Shown one piece after another: positions 23,840 to 35,090 of a stretch of 44,469 nt of DNA. A program made the translations under genes and the position numbers. The notes below the pieces were generated by a model. It ran no database searches. It saw nothing but the letters and a program-made list of their open reading frames with translations, and was not told the origin of the DNA. The stretch's first letter is position 1. Every line of letters begins with the position of its first letter. Source of the DNA: Gloeophyllum trabeum ATCC 11539 (taxonomy: Eukaryota; Basidiomycota; Agaricomycetes; Gloeophyllales; Gloeophyllaceae); NCBI RefSeq assembly GCF_000344685.1, contig NW_006920425.1, positions 415,741-460,209 on the forward strand. The letters run 5' to 3'.

Positions 23840-24784
23840 ATGCCAGCTTTAACTATTCAAATTAGCAATGTTGCACCCGTTATGCAATTGTTGGACAAGA
23901 ACATACTCAAGCAAGACCTCACCGAAGTGAAAGGAATTCTCGCGGCATCAGGGAAAGCCACCTCAAGGGCGACCTATATACTTCCACCAACAACACATCT
24001 AGCAGTAATATCAGGTACCCTACTAACCTTTGCGTATCAGGACACCGACAGAACACCCCCTTTAGAGGTGGCAGGGAACCTACCCGGAGTATGGAATAAA
24101 CTAAACAAAGCGGACAAAACTCTATCGTCCACCTTCATCATTGACTGGCTGCTGAAAGATGCGATCCTAGTCGGGACCTGGAAAGCCTGGCAATTCATTG
24201 AAGTGGACTGCCACGAAGCTTGTACAGATACTCTGTACCTGAAGAAGACAAACTGGCTATCGACACTCGTACGAACTGTTTACGACCATCGGATGGACCG
24301 ACAACAGTATGTTCTAGAACTGAACTCGAACACGGTATTACCAGGACTGGCTTGGCAATCTACGACGAAGGTCAAACCAGCAACGAAGAATCGCCTCGGT
24401 ACGGACACCAACGAACATGCTATTACTGTCACTCTCGGCGCTCTAGGGGATTGGCTAGGCTACCCTCGTAAAGGCGGCAAGGAGACTAAGTGGCAGAAAC
24501 AAGGCGCTTTGCTCGACGTTCTAGTGGCCCTTACTGGCAACTCCAACATATTCTTTCTCGAAAGGACTTGGAAGGCGTATCAAAATCTGAAGAAAGCGAT
24601 ATTTCCGTCTTCGCCCCTCCACGACATACCGGACAAGACCTGGGTCTCCTTGGAGGCGGCAATGAAACGCAGGCTACAGACGGAAGGCCATGAAGATATC
24701 CGACAATCCTTGGATGCTATTGGCGCTGTGTGGTCCCCTTACCTCACCAAATTGCAGGAAATTCGCGGCAAGAACTCGGACTGA
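23840..24784 (+). CDS. Intact orphan ORF, 314 aa
   Basis: ATG at 23840 opens an uninterrupted 314-codon frame ending in TGA at 24782. There is no intron and no internal stop, although the gene just upstream is riddled with stops. The protein is soluble-looking and moderately basic, without signal peptide or membrane segment. Tryptophans recur (WNKLNK, WLLKD, WKAWQF, WLGYP, WKAYQN, WSPYL). I recognise no domain. It lies between the dioxygenase pseudogene and family E block 2, suggesting mobile-element cargo. It might be a DNA- or protein-binding accessory factor, but that is a guess. Confidence 0.6.
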   Translation: MPALTIQISNVAPVMQLLDKNILKQDLTEVKGILAASGKATSRATYILPPTTHLAVISGTLLTFAYQDTDRTPPLEVAGNLPGVWNKLNKADKTLSSTFIIDWLLKDAILVGTWKAWQFIEVDCHEACTDTLYLKKTNWLSTLVRTVYDHRMDRQQYVLELNSNTVLPGLAWQSTTKVKPATKNRLGTDTNEHAITVTLGALGDWLGYPRKGGKETKWQKQGALLDVLVALTGNSNIFFLERTWKAYQNLKKAIFPSSPLHDIPDKTWVSLEAAMKRRLQTEGHEDIRQSLDAIGAVWSPYLTKLQEIRGKNSD

Positions 24785-24964
24785 GCTGGTAATATCCACC
24801 ATGTAACAGTAAAATCGATTGATAAACTGTATTTCATTTGTAAACATACAGGAGAAGGAATTAGATCAGCAACATGTAAAAAGAACGGAGATTATCAAGC
24901 AGCGGGAAATGACAAGGATGCAGCATCACATATTGAAGCCCCTACAGCTACCACGATTCATAGT

Positions 24965-25720
24965 CACCATCCTCGACTGCGTATTACATAGTTTGTAGTC
25001 GGTCCAAGGCTGCATTGACATTGTAGCCGCCGCCGCTCATAGCCACTGAGGTCGACTGCCTTTTAGAGCTTTAAGCAGAGCTGTTTAACGTGTGAAATAT
25101 TCTTCGAGATGATCATGTTCCCACAGTTGGTTTCTTTGTCTGAGTCGTGATTTTGGCAAGTGGGATTGCAGTGATATGTACTATGTATTCGTGTATGTGT
25201 GTTTATCTATAACTTTTATTTAACTGTCCCTCACCGCGTGTTGTGAACATTAAGGCCTGATGTTGGTTGAAGCTTTTGTAGGCGGTCAGATGACTTTGTA
25301 GCCACCGCGGCTCGTAGCCTACTTACCGTGCGAAATATTCTTCGAGATGATCTGGTTCCCACGAATGATTTCCTTGTCAGAGTCGTGATTTTGCCATGTT
25401 TGTATTACAGCAATATGCACTGTGTATTTGAGGACATGTGTTTATTAATCCCCTGTATGCAACTGTCCAGCACCACGAGTTATGACCAATAAGGCAATAA
25501 GGTACGGCTGCTGGTCGATGCCTTTATAGTTGTTCCGATGACTCTATAGCCACCGCGTTCTTCTTCTGATTATATATCTATTATGTAGTTGGCTCAAGGT
25601 TATATTTACTTTGTAGCCGCCGCTGTCGACTGCCTAGTACATATTTTTTAGTCGGTGCCAGACAATATGAATCATGTAGATGCCATGGGTCATAGCACCT
25701 ACCGCGGTTTATCATTACCA
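24965..25720 (-). repeat. Family E subterminal repeat block 2
   Basis: It contains two tandem units of about 280-300 bp (about 25010-25280 and 25290-25600) plus fragments. Each unit reads, on the minus strand, from a TTAATG-containing start through CGACTCAGACAA and ATCTCGAAGAATATTTCACA. It ends in the composite motif GGCAGTCGACCTCAGTGG + CTATGAGCCGCGGTGGCTA. Block 3 at 31.1-31.8 kb is the inverted counterpart, so 25.7-31.1 kb is bracketed by inverted copies. Confidence 0.8.
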
Positions 25721-25814
25721 GGGCTAATGATCTACATATTGGAGGTAAGGCAGATTGTCAATGAACAGTAATAAAACGCGGTTTTCTATTGATCAAGCAC
25801 GGCATGGGACAAAA

Positions 25815-28800
25815 TTACATCGGAGGACTACTGATAAGGAGCACCCATTGTATGTTCAACGAGAGATTAGGATACCGGGCCGATCCACTGCCATTGAAGT
25901 ACTGAGCGGTTGTATATACTACCAACGCGGCAGAGTTCGGGCGAATCTCTTTACGGTAAAGAGGGAGGCCTAGCATCGGAATTCTGTCGATCATACTGGC
26001 AAGCTTGATAGGCCTGTCGATAATACCAAGACGTCCGTCGTACACGGGGACTGGAGCGCAGAAATTAGCCCACATACATATAGTACAAAGAAGAAACACT
26101 TACTGCTGTCGGTGGGATCCAATACCACTTTGAAAGCACCGGGGACTCCCTCAGATGAAGAAGGAATTGACCTGTCCGTCTTCACGGATTCCTTGGGACT
26201 GAACAAACCGGGTACATTGTTATCTGCTGCAGATGTTCCCGTGATGTTGCTGGGTTTACCCACTTCTAGATTGGACTCTTATCATCAACTCCATTGTACA
26301 TTAAATCACACCACTTACCGGCCCTCCGCACCATTCTGGTGCTAAATTGTATCAGGCTTCCGTCAATCCGAGCCTTCATACCGTCTGCATGGTTCAAGAC
26401 AGCACATACCACCGAGGCAAACCGTTCCCATTCCACAGTATGAAAAATACCGGCAATGTACTTTTGAACCCATTCTCCTCGGTCCACATATGAAGCCAGG
26501 TGCGACTCCCTCACCAAAATAACGGAGGCACACAATGCTAGCCTTCCAGGAAAATTATTCATGATAATCGATTTGCTTGTTCCAGTCGATGGAACCAAAA
26601 TGTCTGGGGAGATCCTCGAAAGGTTTATGAACCTGTCACGTGGAGTGTCCTTACGCGCAAAAACTATACCGTCCTTGATGTAGCTATTATATTTTGTGGC
26701 AATGTATCAGCAACTTATTTCAATTCTATAAAGGGTGTAGAGACGTACTCAAGAATTTTATCCACATGCTCACAGTGTTTGCCGTTTCGCGCTAGTTGGC
26801 ACATCGGCGCCTGATAACATTTGAGAATATTTTTCCAGCTGCTGAACATCACTTGACCGCCTTCGCTGTATTGGCCATAGGTGGACGCCGGCTTCAGTTT
26901 ACCCAGTCTTACACCATGTGTTCAGTAAAGTGCATTAATTAAATGAGAACACTCACCGAGGGAGATGCGGGAGATTCACGTATGTGGCTTTGAGCAACGG
27001 GTCCATTAGTTCTTCTTTCAATGTGACGTCCGGTCCGTGCCTAATATTCCCATGAAAATTGCTGTCCAACATCGGAGACTGAACTTACTGCACGATATCA
27101 TCGGCCTCAGGTGGCTCTGGCGTGGTAGGTGTCTGGCGACCTCTATGTACGTACCTATATATGAGCAAATTCAACAATAATGACATTGGCCTGAATGCAC
27201 CGAACAACTGGAAGCTCCATCGCTTCGTCTTTGACTTCTTCGTGCTCATGGCTGTTTTCATCATCGCTGCCATACCCTCTGTGGATCACGAGAGTTACAT
27301 TATGTGTTAGATAATATAGCAAAAACTGACTTCACTCCTGGAATGCAAACTTCGTCATCACTTCCCTCATCAGATTTGACTTCTCCTTCATCAAATTCAA
27401 CTCCTTTCTTCCTAATCTCGACGTGTTTGCCAACCGCAAGGTTGGTCTTAGCACGCTTAGCGGACCTTCGAAAACATGGTATTAGGTAGGTCTCAGACGN
27501 NNNNNNNNNNNNNNNNNNNNNNNNNNNNNNNNNNNNNNNNNNNNNNNNNNNNNNNNNNNNNNNNNNNNNNNNNNNNNNNNNNNNNNNNNNNNNNNNNNNN
27601 NNNNNNNNNNNNNNNNNNNNNNNNNNNNNNNNNNNNNNNNNNNNNNNNNNNNNNNNNNNNNNNNNNNNNNNNNNNNNNNNNNNNNNNNNNNNNNNNNNNN
27701 NNNNNNNNNNNNNNNNNNNNNNNNNNNNNNNNNNNNNNNNNNNNNNNNNNNNNNNNNNNNNNNNNNNNNNNNNNNNNNNNNNNNNNNNNNNNNNNNNNNN
27801 NNNNNNNNNNNNNNNNNNNNNNNNNNNNNNNNNNNNNNNNNNNNNNNNNNNNNNNNNNNNNNNNNNNNNNNNNNNNNNNNNNNNNNNNNNNNNNNNNNNN
27901 NNNNNNNNNNNNNNNNNNNNNNNNNNNNNNNNNNNNNNNNNNNNNNNNNNNNNNNNNNNNNNNNNNNNNNNNNNNNNNNNNNTGACCGCCTTCGCTGTAT
28001 TGGCCATAGGTGGACGCCGGCTTCAGTTTACCCAGTCTTACACCATGTGTTCAGTAAAGTGCATTAATTAAATGAGAACACTCACCGAGGGAGATGCGGG
28101 AGATTCACGTATGTGGCTTTGAGCAACGGGTCCATTAGTTCTTCTTTCAATGTGACGTCCGGTCCGTGCCTAATATTCCCATGAAAATTGCTGTCCAACA
28201 TCGGAGACTGAACTTACTGCACGATATCATCGGCCTCAGGTGGCTCTGGCGTGGTAGGTGTCTGGCGACCTCTATGTACGTACCTATATATGAGCAAATT
28301 CAACAATAATGACATTGGCCTGAATGCACCGAACAACTGGAAGCTCCATCGCTTCGTCTTTGACTTCTTCGTGCTCATGGCTGTTTTCATCATCGCTGCC
28401 ATACCCTCTGTGGATCACGAGAGTTACATTATGTGTTAGATAATATAGCAAAAACTGACTTCACTCCTGGAATGCAAACTTCGTCATCACTTCCCTCATC
28501 AGATTTGACTTCTCCTTCATCAAATTCAACTCCTTTCTTCCTAATCTCGACGTGTTTGCCAACCGCAAGGTTGGTCTTAGCACGCTTAGCGGACCTTCGA
28601 AAACATGGTATTAGGTAGGTCTCAGACGCGTTTGAATACACACTTATTTACTGAAGCCTTTACATCGACCTCTTGGATATTGCTGTCACGTTCATCACCG
28701 GAGATATCATCGAGGTCAGTTTTGCGCTTCGTGCCCTTGATCATACTATTTTCATTCAGATTCAGCTGATTTGCTCCAAAACCCGTTATCACTCACATCT

Positions 28801-29361
28801 TTTTGGGCATGCTTGTAACGGCAGGATTCCTGTCCTTTATAGTAGATGCTGCCAACTCGGATATAGAGGGAACTCGCTTGGATGATTATTAATATTAAAA
28901 AGAAATGGTGAGGTTTTTGACACATACTCCTCATTCGAATCATCGTCTCCTTTCATAGCATACGGTTTTTGTTTGTCGCCGGCAACACGAGATGTGGATT
29001 TTCAACTAGATCTAATGTATATCATGACGGCTGATATGAAACGCAGCTTGCATACACTTACATTTTGAGCTTGACGTCACTCTTATCATCTTCAGACTTG
29101 ACGATCTCGCGGCTCTTGCCCTTCACGTCGTGTTTTTTCGGCTTCACAGCATTCTTTCGACTTCCACCCATCTTACGCACTGGGGAATCGGGCTGAGATT
29201 TATCGCTATCAGGACACATAAGAACAAATCATGGTAAGTATTGAAAGTGTATTTACCTATTGTACTGCACAACGATCACATCCTCCTCATCGGAACCTAC
29301 GCAGACCGGCGCCTTTCTGCTTGTTGTCTTGGACTGGAGAGTTTGTACCACTCCCACGGGA
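25815..29361 (-). CDS. Multi-exon gene of unknown function crossing the assembly gap
   Basis: Many short exons with good splice sites read downward from 29361. Exons 29361-29257 and 29205-29062 give a charged region (GSDEEDVIVVQYN; KPKKHDVKGKSREIVKSEDD). Later exons include IPCFRRSAKRAK, HGPDVTLKEELMDPLLKA, YGQYSEGGQVMFSSWKNIL, and a 26.6-26.3 kb exon with LVPSTGTSKSIIMNNFPGRL. The final exons read LDPTDSIPVYDGRLGIIDRP and end near 25815. Some joins between 28.6 and 29.0 kb were not resolved, and one exon ends in TAG right at a donor. The acidic/basic N-terminal half suggests a nuclear protein (inference). No family is recognised. Part is duplicated by the gap artefact, and family D repeat copy 2 begins 31 bp beyond its first visible exon, so its 5' end may be missing. 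Confidence 0.45.
26854..27499. repeat. Copy 1 of a 646-bp duplication touching the N gap
   Basis: Identical at every point compared to 27983-28628 (offset 1129). It ends exactly at the first N. This is best explained as the end of one contig that overlaps the start of the next. Confidence 0.9.
27500..27982. other. Assembly gap (483 N)
   Basis: Unresolved bases flanked directly by two copies of the same 646-bp sequence. Frames that cross the gap have no meaning. Confidence 0.98.
27983..28628. repeat. Copy 2 of the 646-bp duplication touching the N gap
   Basis: Starts at the first base after the N run and repeats 26854-27499. Homology ends at 28628 only because the first copy is cut off there by the gap. 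Confidence 0.9.
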
Positions 29362-29391
29362 CTGTGGAAATATAAATGACAATGAGCACGT

Positions 29392-30520
29392 TGATATGCA
29401 CTGACACACGACAACACCAAAGACCAATAATGGAATAAAACCTATAACACCCAGCGGTATGGGTGAAGGCGGTCTAAGGCGATTGAAGGGTAATATTTAA
29501 GTTCGAAGGGAGGGGGAGAAGTAAGACGCCGTAGGGTAGCCCGTAGGAAAACCTAAAACAAACAAAATCTTGAGGCCTGAAACAAACGGTATAGCGATTC
29601 TCCGGAGTATTTATCTCCGACGTCCACCAGTAGCCCGGGTGGAGAGTTCCACTGAGCCCACACAATAATCTCGGGCCTACAGACGCTTGGTGAATTTTAT
29701 ACTTTAAATCCGGAGCTTACTTGGCTCGATATGCGATGGCGGAGTTTTCTGGTTTCGACGAGTCAGGCCTATTGGCAAAGCTAGGATCGATTATAGACGC
29801 TAAGTCCGACGCGAAGGGACTCCGAGGATCGCTGAGACGGTAATTCTGGTTCGCTGAGAGGGTGAAGTACAAAACTTATGTTTTCCACTACGCTCCATAC
29901 ATTTTTATACCATTGGAATGGCTTTGCGCCCGTCCGGAGTTAAATAACAAATATGCTCCGCAACCCACACAATTACTCAGCCTTTGCCCACCGCTATACC
30001 ATGTCCCATACGACCCTACCGTGTTTCCACCTGCTCGTCCTAGGTCCTAGAGGTATCCTCGACGCGTCCATGCTCGCTTAAAGTGCCTCATCACGCGGTA
30101 CTGCAGGCCGACCACGTGCGGTTTTAGCTCCAGCCGTTTGCTGACTGATACGTTCCGTCCAGCCGTCGATTTACGTCCGCTGACTCGGTCGCGTTGACGG
30201 AAACGAAGGGGCGTGATGACTGGGGAGTGGTAATACCAATGACTCACTGCGACGCGGGCCTCCGCCGTTCCCGGAGATAATTAGTTACGAAAGTATTCTT
30301 CCGGTTGACTTCGGAGCGTCTGGCTGCGGAGATAAATCATATTGTTGATCTGCGCCTGCCTTGAGGACGTTAGAAGGTCCGGAATTAAATCCAGAACCCT
30401 TCGCCGGTTACTTGTAGCGTAAGCAGTTCGACAGGTGGTGTCGAATAAGCTTTGGAGGGGATGTACGATGTGTCAATCTCGCAATTTCTGGGGTCAGAAG
30501 ATCGTTGGGGCTTATCAACG
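29392..30520 (+). mobile_element. Family D repeat, copy 2 (one-ended)
   Basis: It begins TGATATGCACTGACACACGA and carries the family landmarks CACCCAGCGGTATGGGTG, CGACGAGTCAGGCCTATTGG (near 29758) and a TTTTTATACCATTGG TATA-like site. The motif (C)CGGAG(A/C/T)TAA recurs: near 29598, 29710, 29934, 30271, 30328 and 30377. Internal GGGGTCAGAAGATCG (near 30488) matches 38.3 kb and, inverted, 37.0 kb. No inverted partner terminus follows before 31 kb and no transposase frame is present, so it is either non-autonomous or an LTR-like fragment. Confidence 0.65.
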
Positions 30521-31079
30521 TGATGATATCTGAAAAATACCGTCGACTTAGCTGCCCATATGCTTGCTAGGGACAGACTTCCTAGTAGTTTTCCTACATA
30601 ATATGAGAGACCGGACTCATTATAGAAAAACACGATAACATACCGAGGCTTTCACAAGGAAAGAAGAAGCCACTTCCCTACCAAAGATAAAGTGGCGATG
30701 CGGGCATGAGGATGAAGACATTCGTAACGCCGGATATCAATTCTCAAAAATGCGTATGGAGATGAGGTCGGAGGAAAGGATGGAGTCTGACTAGCCACGT
30801 ACCGCGGCTTCTTTGTTAGTAAACCTTAGCATTTCCCCTTGTATGGAATAAACACATGTTACACAAAGTGCTGCACATCACAGAGATGCAGTGCTTCGCT
30901 ATCCGCCGCAAGAAAACATAGTCAATAATGCCAGGAGTGCCCGAGATCATAGTAAAGGACGAATGGATAGATAATCGTGGAAGTTACACCAGCGCACACA
31001 ATGCTGTGCCCAGGCCTGAGAAGCACAAACCGGGTATGATGCTTCTATTCCACCTTAATATGCTTTGACTGACCAATGA
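30521..31079. other. Gene-free stretch between family D and family E
   Basis: It contains a possible splice donor (GCCTCG-GTATGT, minus strand, near 30648) that could belong to the 5' part of the 25.8-29.4 kb gene. The phase I could derive does not fit the next exon. TACCGCGGCTTC near 30800 is a scrap of the family E motif. Nothing else is supportable. Confidence 0.3.
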
Positions 31080-31800
31080 ATACAGCAGACCAATAACTAA
31101 ACGACATCTGATATATAGTGCACATCCCTATATGCACAGTACAAGGCGTAGCATATAATGATCAACAGAAAGTACGGGATTCCAAAACCCAGAAGACCAG
31201 TCTCATCGTGGGAACGGAATCTCCTCGAAGGATATTTCACACGGTAAACAGCTCTGCTTAAAGCTCTAATAGGCAGTCGACCTAAGTGGCTATGAGCCGC
31301 GGTGGCTACAAAGTCAATACAACCTTGGACGCACTACAAAATATATGATAGGCAGTCGACGATGGCTATGAGCCGTGGTGGATACTAAGTCGTCGGACCG
31401 ACTATAAAGGCTTCAACCAGCTTCGGACCTTAATGGTATGAACACGTGGTGACGGAGAGGTAAATGCAGGGAATGAATAAACACGCATCCTCAAACACAC
31501 TGCACATCAAAGTAATACAATGTGCTGAAAGCACAACTCAGATAAGGAAACCAACCGTGGGAACATAATCATCTCGAAGGATATTTCACACGGTAAGCAT
31601 CGGAGCTTAAAGCTCTAACGGGCAGTCGACCTCAGTGGATATGAGCCGCGGCGACTACAAAATCAATACGCTCTACAAAACCGCAGTCGACAGTGATGTC
31701 GAGGCAGCATCAGATTGACTACAAAATATATAAGAGACAGTCGACATTGGTGACTACCAGCCGCAACGACTTCAAATTGACACCATGTAGCGAGGAATCT
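31080..31800 (+). repeat. Family E subterminal repeat block 3
   Basis: Two good about 300-bp units (about 31080-31340 and 31400-31670) and shorter copies to 31800. GGCAGTCGAC recurs near 31270, 31354 and 31620, with shorter variants near 31683 and 31735, usually followed by (C/A)TATGAGCCG. ATATTTCACACGGTAA precedes each full motif. It is the inverted counterpart of blocks 1 and 2. Confidence 0.8.
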
Positions 31801-31969
31801 TACTGATGCACAGTCAAGCCCGAAATAAATGAAACAATGAATCCAACAGTAACAGACAATGAGAGACCGGTCAGATTACAAAAGCAGCAAAAAATAACAA
31901 AGCTCATGCAAAATATGTCTACAATTGACCTAATCAAACATTACACTCAAAGACAGAGACAGCACATTA

Positions 31970-34900
31970 CTAGTTGTTGGAACTCTTTCCACGAACAGAA
32001 TGCTTCTCAAGCTGGATAGCCTCCCTCAACCGCTGACGAGCGACTTTACCAGCCCCAGAGGCTGCCGCAGCAGATACCTTCTGCTGCTCAAACCAAACCA
32101 CGTCCTTCAAAACCTGACGATAATCTTCATCCACACGGATAGTGTCTCACTCTCGAAGACAGGACAAGTCCATCTGCTCATCACCGGGATCTTTGTAATC
32201 ACGTCCCAGAGACTGCAGAAGAATGTCGACCTGAGACAGAGGAATATTGTTAGCTTCCAATACAGCCTGGATGATCTTCTTCACCTTGTCCAACTCTCCC
32301 AACTCCTCCCGATGTTGAATGTCTTGAGGATAATACCGAGCTGTACCAACACCATCAAGGCTTGGCTCATAAGCGTCTCTATCCAAGATAAGGCGAGCTA
32401 AACCCAGAAAAGGAACTTTGAGCATCGGCTTGTCAGAAAAGTTCGGGAGAGCCAGGGCCATATTGATCATGAGATGAGAAGCACCGGGATGAACCTGGTT
32501 AGTAGTCCATCCACCCTTGCGATGGTCCACCCGACAGCCAAATTGCGTAAGATGCATAGAAGAATACATGTAAAAATGGCCCCCGGTCGCGATACTCTTC
32601 ACCGGAGTGTAAACACAATGCATAATATTGGGCGGCTGGATACTAAGCACCAGGCACATCAATAAAACATATAAAGAACATATATATGACTGAATTAAAG
32701 CTCACAGAATATCTCCACATTGCAAACAAACAGTGATGGCCTTATGAGGCACAGGTTGACTGGGAGTTCCTGTAAAGAGATCTGTAGCATGGTAGAACCG
32801 ATCCACAAGACGGTCCCGAGATCGAATGCCCTGCTGAGAAACGTCCACCAAATTCCACATTTTCCCTCCCACTCTTATAGCCATCCAAGTACCGGCGCCG
32901 GCCGCATCATGATGAATGCGAGTGAAAAATCCACCGTGAGTGAACAGGTCCCACATCTGCAGTTGCCAGCCATCAGGATGCATACTCTGCGGCCCACTAA
33001 AGGTCTCGGGCTCGGCTATTTCCTTTCCTTCAGCATTCTTATTGAGTCGAATATGCCAGTCCCGCCGGTTTTGATAAACCGTGGTAGCTTGCTCGTTTAT
33101 GTCCCTATTATACATGAGAGAGACATCAACCGGGAAAATAAAGAACTCACGTGATAACCCAAGGCATTGCTGACCAATCAACAGAATGGCTGTCTAATAA
33201 GTTGCCACACATCTTCGGACTATCCTCAGAATCTGGCTCAGTGGCGGCAGCTATAAAATCACCCAGTTTCAATTCCAGGTGGAGATCGGCAACAGGACTC
33301 TTGGTATAAGTTTCTGAAGCCATACGAAGTCGAGCCTCTAACCAGAAATCAAAAAAGAAAGAGTTGTAAGAATACGTTCCTTCGAGAATAAACAGATCAT
33401 ACCTTGAATAGAAATGGGATTAAGCAAAGAACCCTTCATACGATTTACAGAGGAGAAATCCCATTCGATGGAAGGAAGAGGAAATCCTCTGACCAGAACC
33501 GGAATACCACGGGATATCTTATCCTTGATAAGGTGAACTACCGTAGTGCGATCCTCCAAATCCAGATCGTCGATGTTCTTACACAAATCACGAATATCGA
33601 AGATATACACAAAAGAGTCTTTAGACTCAATTTGGGATATATCCGGAGTGGAGGCCATAGACCGCACACCCAAAACATCCTATAAAACAATCAAGATAGA
33701 AAACATATCCGATCAGAAAAAAACGTACCGGACCATCTTGACCAATAGGCGTAATCCAAGGCTCCATAGTAACTATACCACTGGCCCATTTGACTTGACC
33801 GGTACCAGGAGGAAACTCTACACCTTCTACCCCAGCAACCAAATCCATGACACCCAACTGAGCCGCCATATCATCCACATCGGAATCAGTGAGACTAGTC
33901 AAAGTACTCGGAGGAGCACTAGAAAACCTGGATACGCCATCAGGGTTTGTTAGGAAGCAATGTCCTAACTAGTCATCTTGAGATAACTGGGCCACGTGCC
34001 AACAGTTATGTCGTCACTACCTCAGTAAGCGTACTGAAAGGTAGGTCTGGCCGGGCCAATGCCAATGGTCAAGTCAAGAGTCCAGGTAATCGCTGTATTC
34101 AACAGGAGGTTGAACTAAGGAATACATGGGTTTTCCTACAGTATATATAGTAACTGGTATAGGGGTTAATACCCAAAGAAGAGAACAATAAGAAAGGACG
34201 CGTAAGCCATCCTGTGAGAACGTAACTCAGAGAAATGAGAAATACAAGGGCACCCATTGGTAGAAGGTGAATCAAGGGAGATAACATGTGAAAAGAAGAT
34301 AGCGTCCATGGGAATGTCTACTCAGAGAAAGGTACTGTCCAATAGCAATGCTCGGAATGGAAATAGAATGAGATAAGCATGGGAAAATCATAACAGGGTT
34401 GAAGTCAACACCGAAAGCCGGAAAAGACATCGGCCGAGATGACATGTTATCTGAGACAGAAGGAGATGGTGAATTATCTCTTGATCCGACAACAGATCCG
34501 ACAATGCTGGGTGTCCTGGAGCGGATCGAGTAACGGACTGACCTCGAGTTGCAGGAGTTCGATAGGAGAGCATATGCCTAACACACAAATTGAACCAGTA
34601 TAAAAGACAAATAATGTAAAACCAACCTGGCCACACTGCACCCGGTAAGCAGACCATAAGACACGGGCTTCTCCACCAAGGCCTTCCTAGAAGATGAAAC
34701 CTAGGAAAGACCTTGATGTGTATGTTCCATGGCTCCAGACAACACAAGGTTGTATTTTTGAGGTCGCAGATCAGGATGGAAAGTGTATACATCCGTACGA
34801 TCCCACTCAACCCAAATCTGACTGGTCCCTCGATACCAGATAGATTCGGAAGCAGGTTGAGTACACAACCAAAGATCCCCAACATCCGGTGTATCCACCA

Positions 34901-35090
34901 TAAAGGTATGAGGGTCAGTGGGCAAGAATGGAGCCTTGAATAACCGGAAATAAGCAGGAGGACCCAGGGGACGGACAACACCGGGCAGCTCTTTCATAAC
35001 TACCACCACAGAATGAGATTGCCCGGAAGTGTCAGGATGACCGGTGGAAAAATCAAGCTTCGGAACCCGGACTTCAGAAGATAAAGACAT
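31970..35090 (-). pseudogene. JmjC-domain dioxygenase-like gene, interrupted by a solo LTR
   Basis: ATG at 35090 starts a 126-codon exon. The next join near 34.6-34.7 kb is uncertain. Later introns are 33680-33728, 33338-33402, 33105-33150 and 32643-32705, all phase-consistent. The JmjC core is clear: DLFTHGGFFTRIHHDAAGAG with the HxD iron site near 32910, GGKMWNLV with the expected lysine, and after the last intron PPNIMHCVYTP with the distal His, then GGHFYMY. JmjC proteins are nuclear 2-oxoglutarate/Fe(II) enzymes, many of them histone demethylases. The substrate here is unknown. Two lesions are seen: a 448-bp solo LTR inside the exon 34577-33729, whose removal leaves a continuous frame, and an in-frame TGA at 32147-32149. 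After that TGA the same frame stays open to TAG at 31970. Confidence 0.75.
33948..34395. mobile_element. Solo LTR (448 bp) with 5-bp target-site duplication
   Basis: The ends are TGTTAGGAAG...ATCATAACA, giving TGTTA/TAACA inverted tips. It is flanked by GGGTT at 33943-33947 and again at 34396-34400. A TATATATA stretch lies at 34142-34149. No retrotransposon genes adjoin, so this is a solo LTR left by recombination. The exact duplication of GGGTT makes the insertion well defined. Confidence 0.92.

Noticed and set aside
27300..28007. Long minus-strand frame containing many unknown residues
   Set aside because: It only exists because the N run has no stop codons. The flanks are a duplicated contig end.
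18955..31800. CRISPR-like array, from regularly repeated GTCGAC/CCGCGG motifs
   Set aside because: Units are about 300 bp, diverged, with no spacer structure, in a eukaryotic genome with introns. Subterminal transposon repeats fit better.
33948..34395. Treating the LTR-containing segment as a long intron
   Set aside because: Its edges are TGTTA/TAACA with a 5-bp direct duplication rather than splice sites, and the flanking codons join only when one GGGTT copy is removed with it.
34388..34981. 197-codon minus-strand frame in the JmjC-like gene
   Set aside because: It runs through introns and a different frame of the JmjC-like exons. The conserved frame is the one continuous across the LTR.
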